Origin: Candidatus Altimarinota bacterium
Lineage (GTDB): Bacteria > Patescibacteriota > Gracilibacteria > BD1-5 > UBA6164
DNA: 7,734 nt
Assembly (NCBI GenBank): GCA_027066255.1
Contig: JAMOOA010000150.1
Location: 1 to 7,734 of the forward strand
Reading direction: 5' to 3'
Shown here: positions 1 to 6,790 of the stretch, in pieces
How the letters are laid out: each line of letters opens with the position of its first letter
How positions within the stretch are numbered: position 1 is the stretch's first letter
Translations under genes and position numbers: made by a program
Notes under the pieces: generated by a model
What the model saw: the letters and a program-made list of their open reading frames with translations, nothing else
Told to the model about the DNA's origin: nothing
The model's database searches: none

Positions 1-141
1 TCTCTGGTTTGTGTGAGGCTTACTTCTTGTTGGTTGAGGTTTTGGTATAGATTGAGTTCCTCCACTCTTTTCTTGAATTTTTGGTTTTGAAACCGAAAGC
101 GAGTCTAGTTCATTATCTAGCTCATCTAAAAAATCTTTCAT
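1..141 (-). CDS. Hypothetical protein, N-terminal 47 codons only
   Basis: The coding sequence starts at the ATG at 141-139 and runs off the left edge of the window. The visible start is MKDFLDELDNELDSLSVSKP, followed by a lysine, glutamine and proline-rich stretch, so this end is acidic, then polar and probably disordered. There is no signal peptide or membrane segment in the visible part, which suggests a cytoplasmic protein. An in-frame TAA lies three codons before the ATG, so this is the earliest possible ATG. No Shine-Dalgarno sequence sits at the usual distance. It is on the same strand as the pilin/metallopeptidase operon, but a 203-base leader with its own TATAAT box separates them, so it is probably transcribed separately. 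I do not recognise the family; no function is assigned. Confidence 0.6.
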   Translation of the reverse strand, partial: MKDFLDELDNELDSLSVSKPKIQEKSGGTQSIPKPQPTRSKPHTNQR

Positions 142-170
142 AACATATAGTTATTAAATAAAATTGATAC

Positions 171-176
171 ATTATA
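171..176 (-). promoter_or_regulatory. TATAAT -10 box for the gene at 1-141
   Basis: This is a perfect sigma-70 -10 hexamer on the minus strand. A start site about 7 bases downstream would leave an RNA leader of roughly 20-25 bases before the ATG at 141. With a 17-base spacer the -35 position is ACATTT (194-199), a poor match to TTGACA. This would fit an activator-dependent promoter, or chance in AT-rich DNA. Confidence 0.35.
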
Positions 177-303
177 ACTTTGTTGGATACGTGAAATGTG
201 GTAATCCTCCTATTTTATAAAGTGTGAAAAGTCATTAATCTTCTATGGGTAAATTCCTAAGTAGGAATTAATAACTTTGATAACTCTATAATGTGTGAAA
301 TGT
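174..303. repeat. Duplicated bipartite motif ATAACTTTG ... GTGAAATGT
   Basis: Two exact 9-mers recur in the same order on the plus strand. ATAACTTTG is at 174-182 and 271-279. GTGAAATGT is at 191-199 and 295-303. The gaps between the two halves are 8 and 15 bases. A third, imperfect copy of the second half (GTGAAAAGT, 224-232) shares with the copy at 295-303 the upstream context TATAA-x-GTGTGAAA. The repeats lie wholly in non-coding DNA. They could be binding sites for a regulator or remnants of a local duplication; AT-rich composition raises the chance level, so confidence is limited. Confidence 0.4.
252..269. repeat. Perfect inverted repeat AATTCCTA-ag-TAGGAATT
   Basis: The two 8-base arms (252-259 and 262-269) are exact reverse complements around a 2-base centre. 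The 2-base loop makes it a poor RNA hairpin and a better candidate for a dimeric DNA-binding protein site. It lies between the two copies of the duplicated motif. No T-tract follows, so it is not a terminator. Confidence 0.45.
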
Positions 304-344
304 ATGGAGGCCGTACTCTGTACGAAGAAATATGTATGTGAGCA

Positions 345-1250
345 TTATATATTATTTTTTAATTTTTGCAAAAAAAACTCTGTATCAATTTCTATCTTTG
401 TTATATCCCAGTAATAAGAACGAATAACGTTCCCTTTAGAGAAATCCGTTCCTATGAACTCTCCATTGAAAAATAGATATTTTCCAAAAAATGCATACTT
501 ATCTCGAAGCACCTCACTCTTTTCTGCTTTTTGAGCAAAGTCGTTGTTATGAAGTATATAGTAAGTAAAACTTTCTGAGAAGTCCTCATACTTATTTGTC
601 ATAGCGTATCCTGAAACGAAATCTACTTGTTTTTGTCATCACTTAATAATCTTTGTAGATTTCCAAGAGAGTTCGTAAAACTTCGTACTCGTGTCTCCAA
701 AGCTTCCTTGAGAGAAAAAATACAAATCAAGATAATGTCAAAATTCATGTATAAATACAGAAAGAAACTCTCCTTCCGAGAGTTCTGAAACTCCAAATAT
801 TTTTACAGTCTTATTTTTCATCTTCCCTCGCACACCAAGAATATTTTTATAAAACTCTATATTTATTTTCTGTATCTTTCCCTCTATAGAATCATTTCTA
901 AGGAAGTCTTGCGAGTGATTTCGATATTTTTCTATTTCTCGTGAAAAAAGCTTAGGGATATAAGAGAAAAATATTTTCTCTTGCCTTTTTTTCTCTTGTG
1001 CGCTTTTGAGGTATGTATCAAGGATTTCTTTGCTTGAGACTGAGCTATCCTTTTGAATACTCGGGATATCCTCTCCAGGAAGTAGTGTATAAGGGTCTCC
1101 TATCTGTGAGAAGTCTTCTGGAAGAATGGGCTCTAAGTGTATCTCTTCATCTTCTATAGTAGGAAAAAATACATGCTCTCCAACGAAAAATAATCCCGAT
1201 AAAAACAAGGAAAGAAAAAAGATAGATACGATATGCCTGAAAGAAAACAT
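345..1250 (-). CDS. Lethal-factor-like zinc metallopeptidase, membrane-anchored
   Basis: Predicted 301-residue zinc endopeptidase acting outside the membrane. Residues 7-23 are strongly hydrophobic (signal anchor or signal peptide); 30-160 are a charged linker and helical region. The catalytic signature is HEFGHYLD, with H168, E169 and H172 forming HExxH, followed by SGYAMTNKYEDFSESF, where Y215 and E222 are seven residues apart. In anthrax lethal factor the zinc ligands H686, H690 and E735 and the catalytic Y728 have the same HEFGH and Y-to-E spacing, so this fits an ATLF-like (PF07737-type) gluzincin. Three glycines are UGA-coded: G171 inside HExxH (738-740) and G204-G205 (636-641). Under the standard code the gene breaks between the zinc ligands. 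The start at 1250 gives a clean N-terminus; earlier in-frame codons overlap the preceding pilin gene. The stop is TAA. It is the last gene of the pilin operon, 23 bases after the preceding gene. The substrate is unknown; pilin or surface-protein processing, or host-protein cleavage, are possibilities. Confidence 0.85.
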
Positions 1251-1273
1251 AGAAAAAGTTATAAGGTGAGATG

Positions 1274-1681
1274 TTAGCTCGCTACTCCAAATATGAAGTT
1301 TACCACCAGTGAAATAAGTCATCCAGCTGTAATAACTCACAAAAACCCAATAATTGACCACTTTACGACATCCTTTCCTTTCTTGATTTTCTCATCTTCT
1401 CCAGCTGAAAGAGTCATAAGAAGTCCTCCGTATACTATGGATCCAACAGCAAGAAGTGCAAGAATCCCCGCAATAGCACGAGTCCAAGTATTGATTTTTG
1501 TTTTAAATTGATTTTCAACAGAGAAAGTTCCATTAGAGGCAACAATATCTGAGTCACTCAAGCAGTTATCTATAGCTGAGGCAATGTTTCCCTCTCCATC
1601 ATAATTACACGCAGAGAAAGTAGGTGCTATCAATAGAAATCCAAGCGTTAAGATGAAAATGAGAAATATCTTTTTAAGCAT
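1274..1681 (-). CDS. T4SS pilin-like small membrane protein (fourth of four)
   Basis: A 135-residue protein of the TrbC/VirB2-like pilin type seen in CPR genomes (PF18895-like by pattern). It has a signal peptide (about 1-24), a short extracytoplasmic part with cysteines C25 and C40, TM1 at about 69-91, a charged loop SAGEDEKIKKGKD (92-104) and TM2 at about 107-132. The cleavage region reads TFSAC; C25 could be lipidated, but F rather than L at -3 makes a lipobox doubtful. Two UGA codons encode G115 and G121 in TM2. Read with the standard code the protein would stop at 114, losing most of TM2. The stop is TAA at 1274-1276. It lies 9 bases after the preceding pilin gene; the start context is AATACTATG with no Shine-Dalgarno. 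Expected role: inner-membrane pilin-like subunit of a secretion or appendage system. The assembly ATPase and channel genes are not in the window, so the exact system is unknown. Confidence 0.78.
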
Positions 1682-1690
1682 AGTATTTTT

Positions 1691-2053
1691 TTAGAGGTTA
1701 AGTCCAGCTATGAGTCTCACCGCAGCCCATGAAAAAGCAACAATAAATATTCCAATTACTGCGTACATAAAGGACATAAGTGCTTTTTTAAATTCTTCAG
1801 GGTTTCCTCGTGCCATAATAAGTTTTCCTCAAATATAGAGAAATACAGCAATAGCAATAAGAGCCATGAGTCAGAAGAGAGAGTCTTTTATAAAAAGAAG
1901 CACGGAGTCGAGAAGCCCTGTTCCAGTTTCTATGGAAGAGAGGGCTGTAGGGTTTTCTCGGCTATTTGGTATGATGTCGTTTCTAAGATCGGCAAAAACT
2001 AAAACTGGAGAAGATGCAAGTAAAGAAAAAATGAGCCTGTATATATATTTCAT
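1691..2053 (-). CDS. T4SS pilin-like small membrane protein (third of four)
   Basis: A 120-residue paralogue of its neighbours. It has a signal peptide ending LVFA (about residue 21), a short polar segment, TM1 at about 59-80, the loop ARGNPEEFKKA (81-91) and TM2 at about 94-117, ending with a few residues after the membrane. UGA encodes G61 and G74, both in or beside TM1; standard-code reading would stop after residue 60 and lose both membrane helices. It starts 7 bases after the preceding gene (AATCCTT before ATG, no Shine-Dalgarno) and stops at TAA, 9 bases before the next. It matches the TrbC/VirB2-like pilin layout of leader peptide, hydrophobic helix, short basic/acidic cytoplasmic loop and second helix. 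The family call rests on topology and the shared loop, so the precise function is inferred. Confidence 0.78.
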
Positions 2054-2060
2054 AAGGATT

Positions 2061-2417
2061 TTAGAAGATATTAAGATTATTGATGAGGTTTATAATGAAC
2101 CATGAAGAAACTGAAAGGAGTACTCCTACAAGTGACCATATAATCCAAGTCTTTGCCTTCTTTACTTTTTCTTCTTCTCCTCCGGAGGTGAGATAGAGTA
2201 TTCCACTGAGCATAAGTGATATAACAGCAATAACAGCAACATACTTGATTCCCGTAGCTATGAGATCTCCTATAAATTTCACCGGAGCTGCTTGAGTTTG
2301 AGAAGATGAACCTGTACATCCTGGTAAATTTCCACAATCTATGTCAGGTCGTCCAGCAAAAACGAAAGACGGGAGTAAAAGTATACTTGAGAGTATAGAA
2401 AAAAATAACTTTTTCAT
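2061..2417 (-). CDS. T4SS pilin-like small membrane protein (second of four)
   Basis: A 118-residue protein and the only complete gene in the operon with no in-frame UGA. The signal peptide MKKLFFSILSSILLLPSFVFA ends at about residue 21. It is followed by a Cys-containing region (C28, C34), TM1 at 58-77, the loop SGGEEEKVKKAK (78-89) and TM2 at 91-114. The loop closely matches SAGEDEKIKKGKD in the gene at 1274-1681, which marks these two as the closest pair of the four. The stop is TAA. The start context is CATACTATG; the gene begins 8 bases after the preceding stop. Expected location is the cytoplasmic membrane with the N-terminus outside after leader removal, as a pilin-like subunit of a type IV secretion or conjugation-like machine. 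Such small proteins can also be non-pilus membrane components, so the role is inferred. Confidence 0.8.
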   Translation of the reverse strand: MKKLFFSILSSILLLPSFVFAGRPDIDCGNLPGCTGSSSQTQAAPVKFIGDLIATGIKYVAVIAVISLMLSGILYLTSGGEEEKVKKAKTWIIWSLVGVLLSVSSWFIINLINNLNIF

Positions 2418-2425
2418 AGTATGGA

Positions 2426-2833
2426 TTATTTATAAAGAAAATAAGACATAAGATTTACAATCATACCTGCTGATAGAGCAACAGCCAAGGATATGAGTCC
2501 AGCAACAAATATTGATTTTCAACGCGAAAGAAACTCGTCCTGTCCATGATAGATAATCATATATCCAGCTCCTATAGTCATGATAAAGAGTGCAATAACC
2601 CCCATCGCAACAATCATCTTATTGATGAGGTTTGCTAAAACATTGTTCACAACTTCTTTTGATCCTCCACTTGTTCCTGCAAGCTTATTATCACCCGGAG
2701 TAAACTCGTTTACGTTTATCTGGAAACTGGTTTTACTGATATCATTCGGAGAGTCAGTTGGAGCTGCTTGTGCAGAGGTTCAAAAAAAGAAAACGGATAA
2801 TAAAAGGAGGATGTATAGAAATACTTTTTGCAT
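2426..2833 (-). CDS. T4SS pilin-like small membrane protein (first of four)
   Basis: A 135-residue protein heading the operon. The signal peptide is about 1-23 (cleavage near AQA); its G18 is UGA-coded (2780-2782), so standard-code annotation would kill the gene inside its leader. A longer polar segment than in its paralogues follows (about 24-70, with a Gly/Ser patch near 53-57). Then come TM1 at about 73-95, the loop YHGQDEFLSRGKS (95-107, with UGA-coded G105) and TM2 at about 108-133. The stop is TAA. The loop keeps the pattern Gly, acidic pair, then basic residues seen in the other three, though this is the most divergent copy. The promoter at 2910-2938 lies about 75 bases upstream of the ATG. 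The start sits in a 12-base palindrome, CATAGTACTATG. Confidence 0.77.
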
Positions 2834-2842
2834 AGTACTATG
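2831..2842. repeat. 12-base palindrome over the first pilin start codon
   Basis: CATAGTACTATG is its own reverse complement and contains the ATG of the first pilin gene on the minus strand. In RNA it could not fold without a loop, but it could bind a dimeric protein or pair between transcripts. It may also be a by-product of the TACTATG start context shared by three of the pilin genes. Confidence 0.35.
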
Positions 2843-2909
2843 TACTGGGAAGATAAAATTCTTAAAAATTGTAATAAAAAAATAGAAATATACAAACCCA
2901 ATTACTCGA

Positions 2910-2938
2910 AGTATACTTGGTACAAATTATCTTTACAA
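2910..2938 (-). promoter_or_regulatory. Sigma-70-type promoter of the pilin/metallopeptidase operon
   Basis: On the minus strand, TTGTAA (2933-2938, 4 of 6 to TTGACA), a 17-base spacer and TATACT (2910-2915, 5 of 6 to TATAAT) form a well-spaced promoter upstream of the first pilin gene. The predicted RNA would have a leader of about 70 bases that is very AT-rich. The -10 lies in the palindrome AAGTATACTT (2909-2918), so the same bases could also be bound by a regulator. Confidence 0.55.
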
Positions 2939-2989
2939 AGCAATAAAAGCTCTTAGAGTTAGAGTAAATAATATGTATACACTGCAAGA

Positions 2990-4144
2990 ATGAAAATAGC
3001 CATCGTCCACGAAATGTTCATAAAGCTCTGAGGAGCTGAAAAGATTATAGAAAATTGGCTACAAATATATCCTGATGCTGATATATTTACTCTTATCTAT
3101 GATGAGAAGGTGGTAGGAAAAACTTTTCCAAAACACAAAATCCATCCTCATGTTTTCAAAACTCGAACCCAGAAAGTATATACTCTTACCAAGAACCAAA
3201 GATTTTGTCTTCCTTTCATGTCTTCATCAATAGAAAGTTTCGATTTCTCAAGTTATGATATCGTTTTGGTAAGTAGTTCTGGATTTGCTCATGGAGTTAT
3301 CACAAAGCCTGAAACAAAAACAATTATATACTATCATTCTCCTGCAAGATATATGTGGGATTGGACGAATGAGTACAAGAGGGATATATGAGCACAAACA
3401 GGAATAAAAGGATACATTCTTAATTCTCTCTTTTTAAAATTCAGACAGTGGGACTATATTGCAAGTACACGACATGATATAACCCTTGCAAATAGTAAAA
3501 ATACAGCCAGAAGAATACAAAAATATTATAAAAAGGATTCTCAGGTACTCTATCCTCCTATCGAAACAGAGAGATTTGCAAAGAAGATGATAAATTGAAT
3601 TAATGAAAAGCCTAGTAATAGGAAGACACCTAAAAAATATTATATTATTCTTTCGACTCTCACTGAATTCAAGAGACTTGATATAGCCCTGTCTGCATTT
3701 ACGAAACTTCCTGATGTGAATCTCATAATTATTGGTGAGTGAGATCAGAGAAAAGAGCTAGAGTTGGCCTCAAGCAATTCTCAGAATATTTCCCTTGTAT
3801 GAGCAAAGTATGGAGATGAACTCGTTTCTCTCGTACAAAAATCCCTAGGACTTATATTTCCAGGAGAAGAAGACTTTGGTATCGTTCCAATAGAGGTTAT
3901 GGCAGCCGGAAAGCCGGTATTTGCGTTATGAAGATGATGACTTACAGAGACTGTCATTCCTTGAGAAACTTGAGAATTCTTTAGAAGTATCGAAGGAGAA
4001 GATTTCCTAAGAGAGTTTCAAAAATTCCATAAAAATAATATATCTTGAGAATACACGTCTAAAGCTTGCAAGAAACAAGCGCAAAAGTTTGATAAGACTA
4101 AGTTTGAAAGAGAGATAATAAAATTAATCGAAGATAGGAGTTAA
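2990..4144 (+). CDS. Glycosyltransferase family 4 (GT-B fold)
   Basis: A 384-residue retaining glycosyltransferase that moves a sugar from a nucleotide-sugar donor to a glycan or lipid acceptor at the cytoplasmic face. The N-terminal domain has the acceptor-side Gly-Gly motif (G14-G15, A16, E17) and YYHSPARYMWDW around H116, a signature of mannosyltransferase-like GT4 enzymes. The C-terminal domain has the phosphate-binding K228-R229 and the E-x7-E motif EEDFGIVPIE (E294, E302), then AAGKPVFALGRGGLTETV and G-x-T-G. Eleven of 24 glycines are UGA, including G14, G314, G316, G317, G325 and G328. This is the best single proof of code 25 here. The length is normal for the family. The start at 2990 gives the usual MKIAIVHE N-terminus; no Shine-Dalgarno or clear promoter is seen in the 156-base divergent gap. 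The stop is TAA. It converges on the S-layer-type gene; glycosylating surface protein or making surface polysaccharide is an inference. Donor sugar and acceptor are not determined. Confidence 0.93.
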
Positions 4145-4161
4145 AGAAGTATGAGTTAACA

Positions 4162-4197
4162 AAAAACGATGAAAGGGATTACTCTTTCATCGTTTTT
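4162..4197. terminator. Bidirectional Rho-independent terminator
   Basis: Perfect 14-base arms, AAAAACGATGAAAG (4162-4175) and CTTTCATCGTTTTT (4184-4197), flank an 8-base loop. The T-run at the end of the stem serves plus-strand RNA from the glycosyltransferase, whose stop is 17 bases away. The A-run at 4161-4166 gives six U residues on the minus strand for the surface protein gene, whose stop is 12 bases away. Confidence 0.85.
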
Positions 4198-4209
4198 ACT
4201 ATCTCCTCT

Positions 4210-6741
4210 CTAGTAAAGCTCTACAAGCCTCTTTATAAGATGGATCATATCTTCTCTTGTGACTCCTCCATCAGGATAGAAGGATTCTCATTCTTTACGT
4301 GGATCAAAGAGTCCAAGAGTTTGCCCTATTCTTACATATGGTTTGTGCCATTGTACTGATACATCCGTATATCCAAGAATAGCAGGGTTATCTGAATGTA
4401 TCATCGACATCCTCATCATTATTTTTACTGCCTCTGCCTTGGTAATAATATCATCTGGTCTAAAGATAGGGTTTCCTTGCTTATCAATATCTCCATTTAT
4501 GAGACCTAACTCTTTTCATTTTGCTATAACCTTCGCTTGCCAACTTAGTTTATCTACATCTCCATATGAAAGCGTTGTTGTATCCATATCTCTGTAGTAG
4601 TAACAATGACTAATAAGTACTACCTTTAAGAATTCTGTTCTACTAATTTCTTTGAGGGGCTGAAATGAACCATCCTCATATCCATCAACTATCCCTATAG
4701 CTTTAAACTTAAGGAGCTCTTGTTTATATTGAGAGAGATCCTCATCTACAAAGACTCCTTTAGAAGAGTAAATGTATTCTGAGTCTTTAATATTTGCAAC
4801 TACAGAACATGAATCGAAAGTATTTTGAAGAGTATACAGGACTTCTTCCCCTTCTATTTCTATAGTTTTTTCTATTCCTTCCTCCGATTCTTCAAGCTCT
4901 TCTTTATCCATCAAATCAGCAATTCCATCATTATCATAATCTCAAGAATCTTGAGATGCTCATTCATCTGATGTAGATGTGTCTGAATCCCCTGTAGTAT
5001 CATCGTTAGAACAGGTATTATCGTATCTACTTCAACTATAATCTCATCCTGGACAAGTATCCCTTGTCCTTCCACCTCATCATCCTCCTCCTGAAGTAAT
5101 AGTTACTGCTGGTCATGAAGGGTCTACAATTGTTCCATTAGCAAGACCATCTTCATCATAAATTCCTCCATCTGTTATTTGATAATTTACAACTGTTACA
5201 GGTGTTGTCCCAACTACTTCTGTAGTATACGTAACAATTGAGCTTATATCTGTATAAGTACTTGTTGATTGATTATATTTCCTATATATCCAACCTGTAG
5301 TATCATAAGCGGTATCTAGATATATTTTCACATCAGCTGTAGCTCAAGAAGAAGTACATTTGAATTCTAAATCCCATAGACCAAGGTTATAGTTATAGTA
5401 AATATCATCTGTAAGAGAAGATTCCGTAAGGCTTGAAAAGGCAGTAATCTGATTACAAGTGTCCCCTCCTGATCAAGCAATACCTAGAGTATTTGAATGA
5501 TTATCAACAGTATTTACTATACTTGCTACATCGTTTTGGATTGCATCTAAAGTTCCATCACCATTACCATCACCATTATTAGCAGCTGCTAACTCTATCG
5601 CAGGTGATATATTATCTAAATCATTATTGGAATCTGGTGTTCCATCATTGTCACTATCATTATCTGTAGGATCTGTCCCTATCTGTGATTCCACAACATC
5701 TGTTACTCCATCTGAATCTGTGTCTGTTGTATCTGTAACAAGAGAGAGAGTAGTTACTGTTGCAATTGAAGTATTTCCTGCAGGATCTGTTGCTGTTATA
5801 TTTATAATATTTGATCCCATTGAAAGTGCAGGGGAAATCGTACATTCCCAATCTCAGCTTGCATCTACTATAGAAGTACATGTTTCTCATGATGGTCATG
5901 TAGCAATTATTGTGTCTCATGTGACTCCTGTTCCTGTAAATATAGGGGTTGTATCACTAATACTTGATCCATTCGTCGGACTCGTAATCACTGGAACAAG
6001 TGGAGCTGTCGTATCTATCATAAGTCCTGTTGTCTCTGTAGTGTTCGTATTCCCTGTTGAATCTGTTACTGTAACAATATCATCAGAAGTAGAAATCTGT
6101 CATCCTCATGAACCTACCGTTCATATACATTCGACTGTTCATGTTCCTGTTGCAGGACTAGGACTACAACTCATATTTGGTATAGTCAGAGTTGCTCATA
6201 TTTCCACCCCTATACAAGTAGTCGTGACACTTGTTCCATCATTTGCTATTGCAGGTGAGGTTGTACAAGTTGATGCTATAGGTGAAGTACAATCTGGAGT
6301 CCAATCAGTTTGAACCACAAAGAGTGATCCACTCATGGAAATATCTCCTGATCAAGAGCCCGTGGCATTACCACTTAGGTATCACGTTGCGTCTACAGAA
6401 ATTCCATCAAAATCTATCCAACCAAGATTTGAATTCCATGCACTTCCCGAGAGATTTCAAAGACAGGTTCCTGAACCATTAAGTCACTCTACCGTATTCT
6501 GTACTCAAGAGTTTGTTGGTTGCATGTATATCCAACCATAGTTATTGGACCATGCTTGTCCTGTAACTCCTGTATTAGTAATTGTTATATCTCCATTTAC
6601 AGGTTTAAAATTTACCCATCCTATATCTGTTCCCCATGCCCACTTATTAGTTGCATTTATATTTCATGCAAAAGAAAATGAAACGTAGAAAACAAGGTAT
6701 CCTAAAAAGAGAATAAGTATATATTTGAAAAATTGCTTCAT
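4210..6741 (-). CDS. Modular surface protein with three C-terminal SLH domains
   Basis: An 843-residue exported protein. In order: signal peptide (1-25, ending SFSFA); three W/GW repeats (WAWGTDIGWVNF at 34, QAWSNNYGWIYM at 62, SAWNSNLGWIDF at 100); a Cys-containing beta-type region (C151-C205); an Ig-like domain (about 247-335); Asp-rich calcium-binding repeats of thrombospondin-3 type (340-345, 360-370, 388-399); a choice-of-anchor-U-like domain (about 428-545, ending DGGIYDEDGLANGTIVDPSG); a Gly-rich linker; a CPGGDYSGSRYDNTC motif (563-577); DYDNDGIADLMD (601-612); a glutamate-rich stretch; and three S-layer homology domains (about 664-711, 726-778, 790-843). SLH domains normally bind cell-wall polymer, so the protein probably stands at the cell surface, anchored by its C-terminus. 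About 26 glycines are UGA, the highest load in the window, so standard translation breaks it into many pieces. The stop is TAG. It begins 49 bases after the fibre-like gene, so the two may be co-transcribed. Ligand and exact role (S-layer subunit or S-layer-associated adhesin) are unknown. Confidence 0.88.
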
Positions 6742-6790
6742 TAAAATAATCTTAGTTTTTTAATATCAATACAAAAGTGAACCGAGTAAA

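Larger units (their letters stand above)
142..344 (-). promoter_or_regulatory. Non-coding leader with promoter box and repeats
   Basis: This 203-base gap holds no convincing gene. It precedes the minus-strand gene at 1-141. On the minus strand a perfect TATAAT (171-176) lies about 30 bases before that gene's ATG. The position of the matching -35 box is not TTGACA-like; it is covered instead by a repeated motif, ACATTTCAC (191-199). The gap also contains an AGGAGG (206-211, minus) that is not followed by a usable ATG, GTG or TTG start, a palindrome (252-269), and a short CGTAC/GTACG hairpin (312-324). Promoter function is inferred from the -10 box only; regulation by a protein bound at the repeats is a guess. 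Confidence 0.4.

Noticed and set aside
312..324. Hairpin CGTAC-TCT-GTACG as terminator of the metallopeptidase gene
   Set aside because: The stem is 5 bases with a 3-base loop and no T-tract on either side.
636..740. UGA as selenocysteine or programmed readthrough
   Set aside because: The codons are frequent, occur in nearly every gene, sit at conserved glycines, and no SECIS-like hairpin context was seen.
1866..2105. Plus-strand open frames opposite the pilin genes (also 1293-1511 and 2580-2885)
   Set aside because: They are antisense to better-supported genes, lack family features, and span the intergenic junctions of a compact operon.
2990..4144. Pseudogene or frameshift-riddled glycosyltransferase under the standard code
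   Set aside because: The frame is continuous with only TGA interruptions, each at a glycine position of the family, and it ends at TAA at full family length. Decay would also give TAA, TAG and indels.
4343..4597. Plus-strand open frame opposite the SLH domains
   Set aside because: It is antisense to a clearly recognisable SLH coding region.
5627..6313. A 228-codon plus-strand open frame
   Set aside because: It lies wholly antisense to the S-layer-type gene. Its Val/Ser-rich low-complexity product is what the reverse of Thr/Asp-rich repeats gives, and it has no recognisable domain.
6746..6774. Promoter for the S-layer-type gene (minus strand TTGTAT, 17 bases, GATTAT)
   Set aside because: The -10-like box ends 4 bases before the ATG, so transcription would start inside the coding region; the hexamers are also weak matches in AT-rich DNA.
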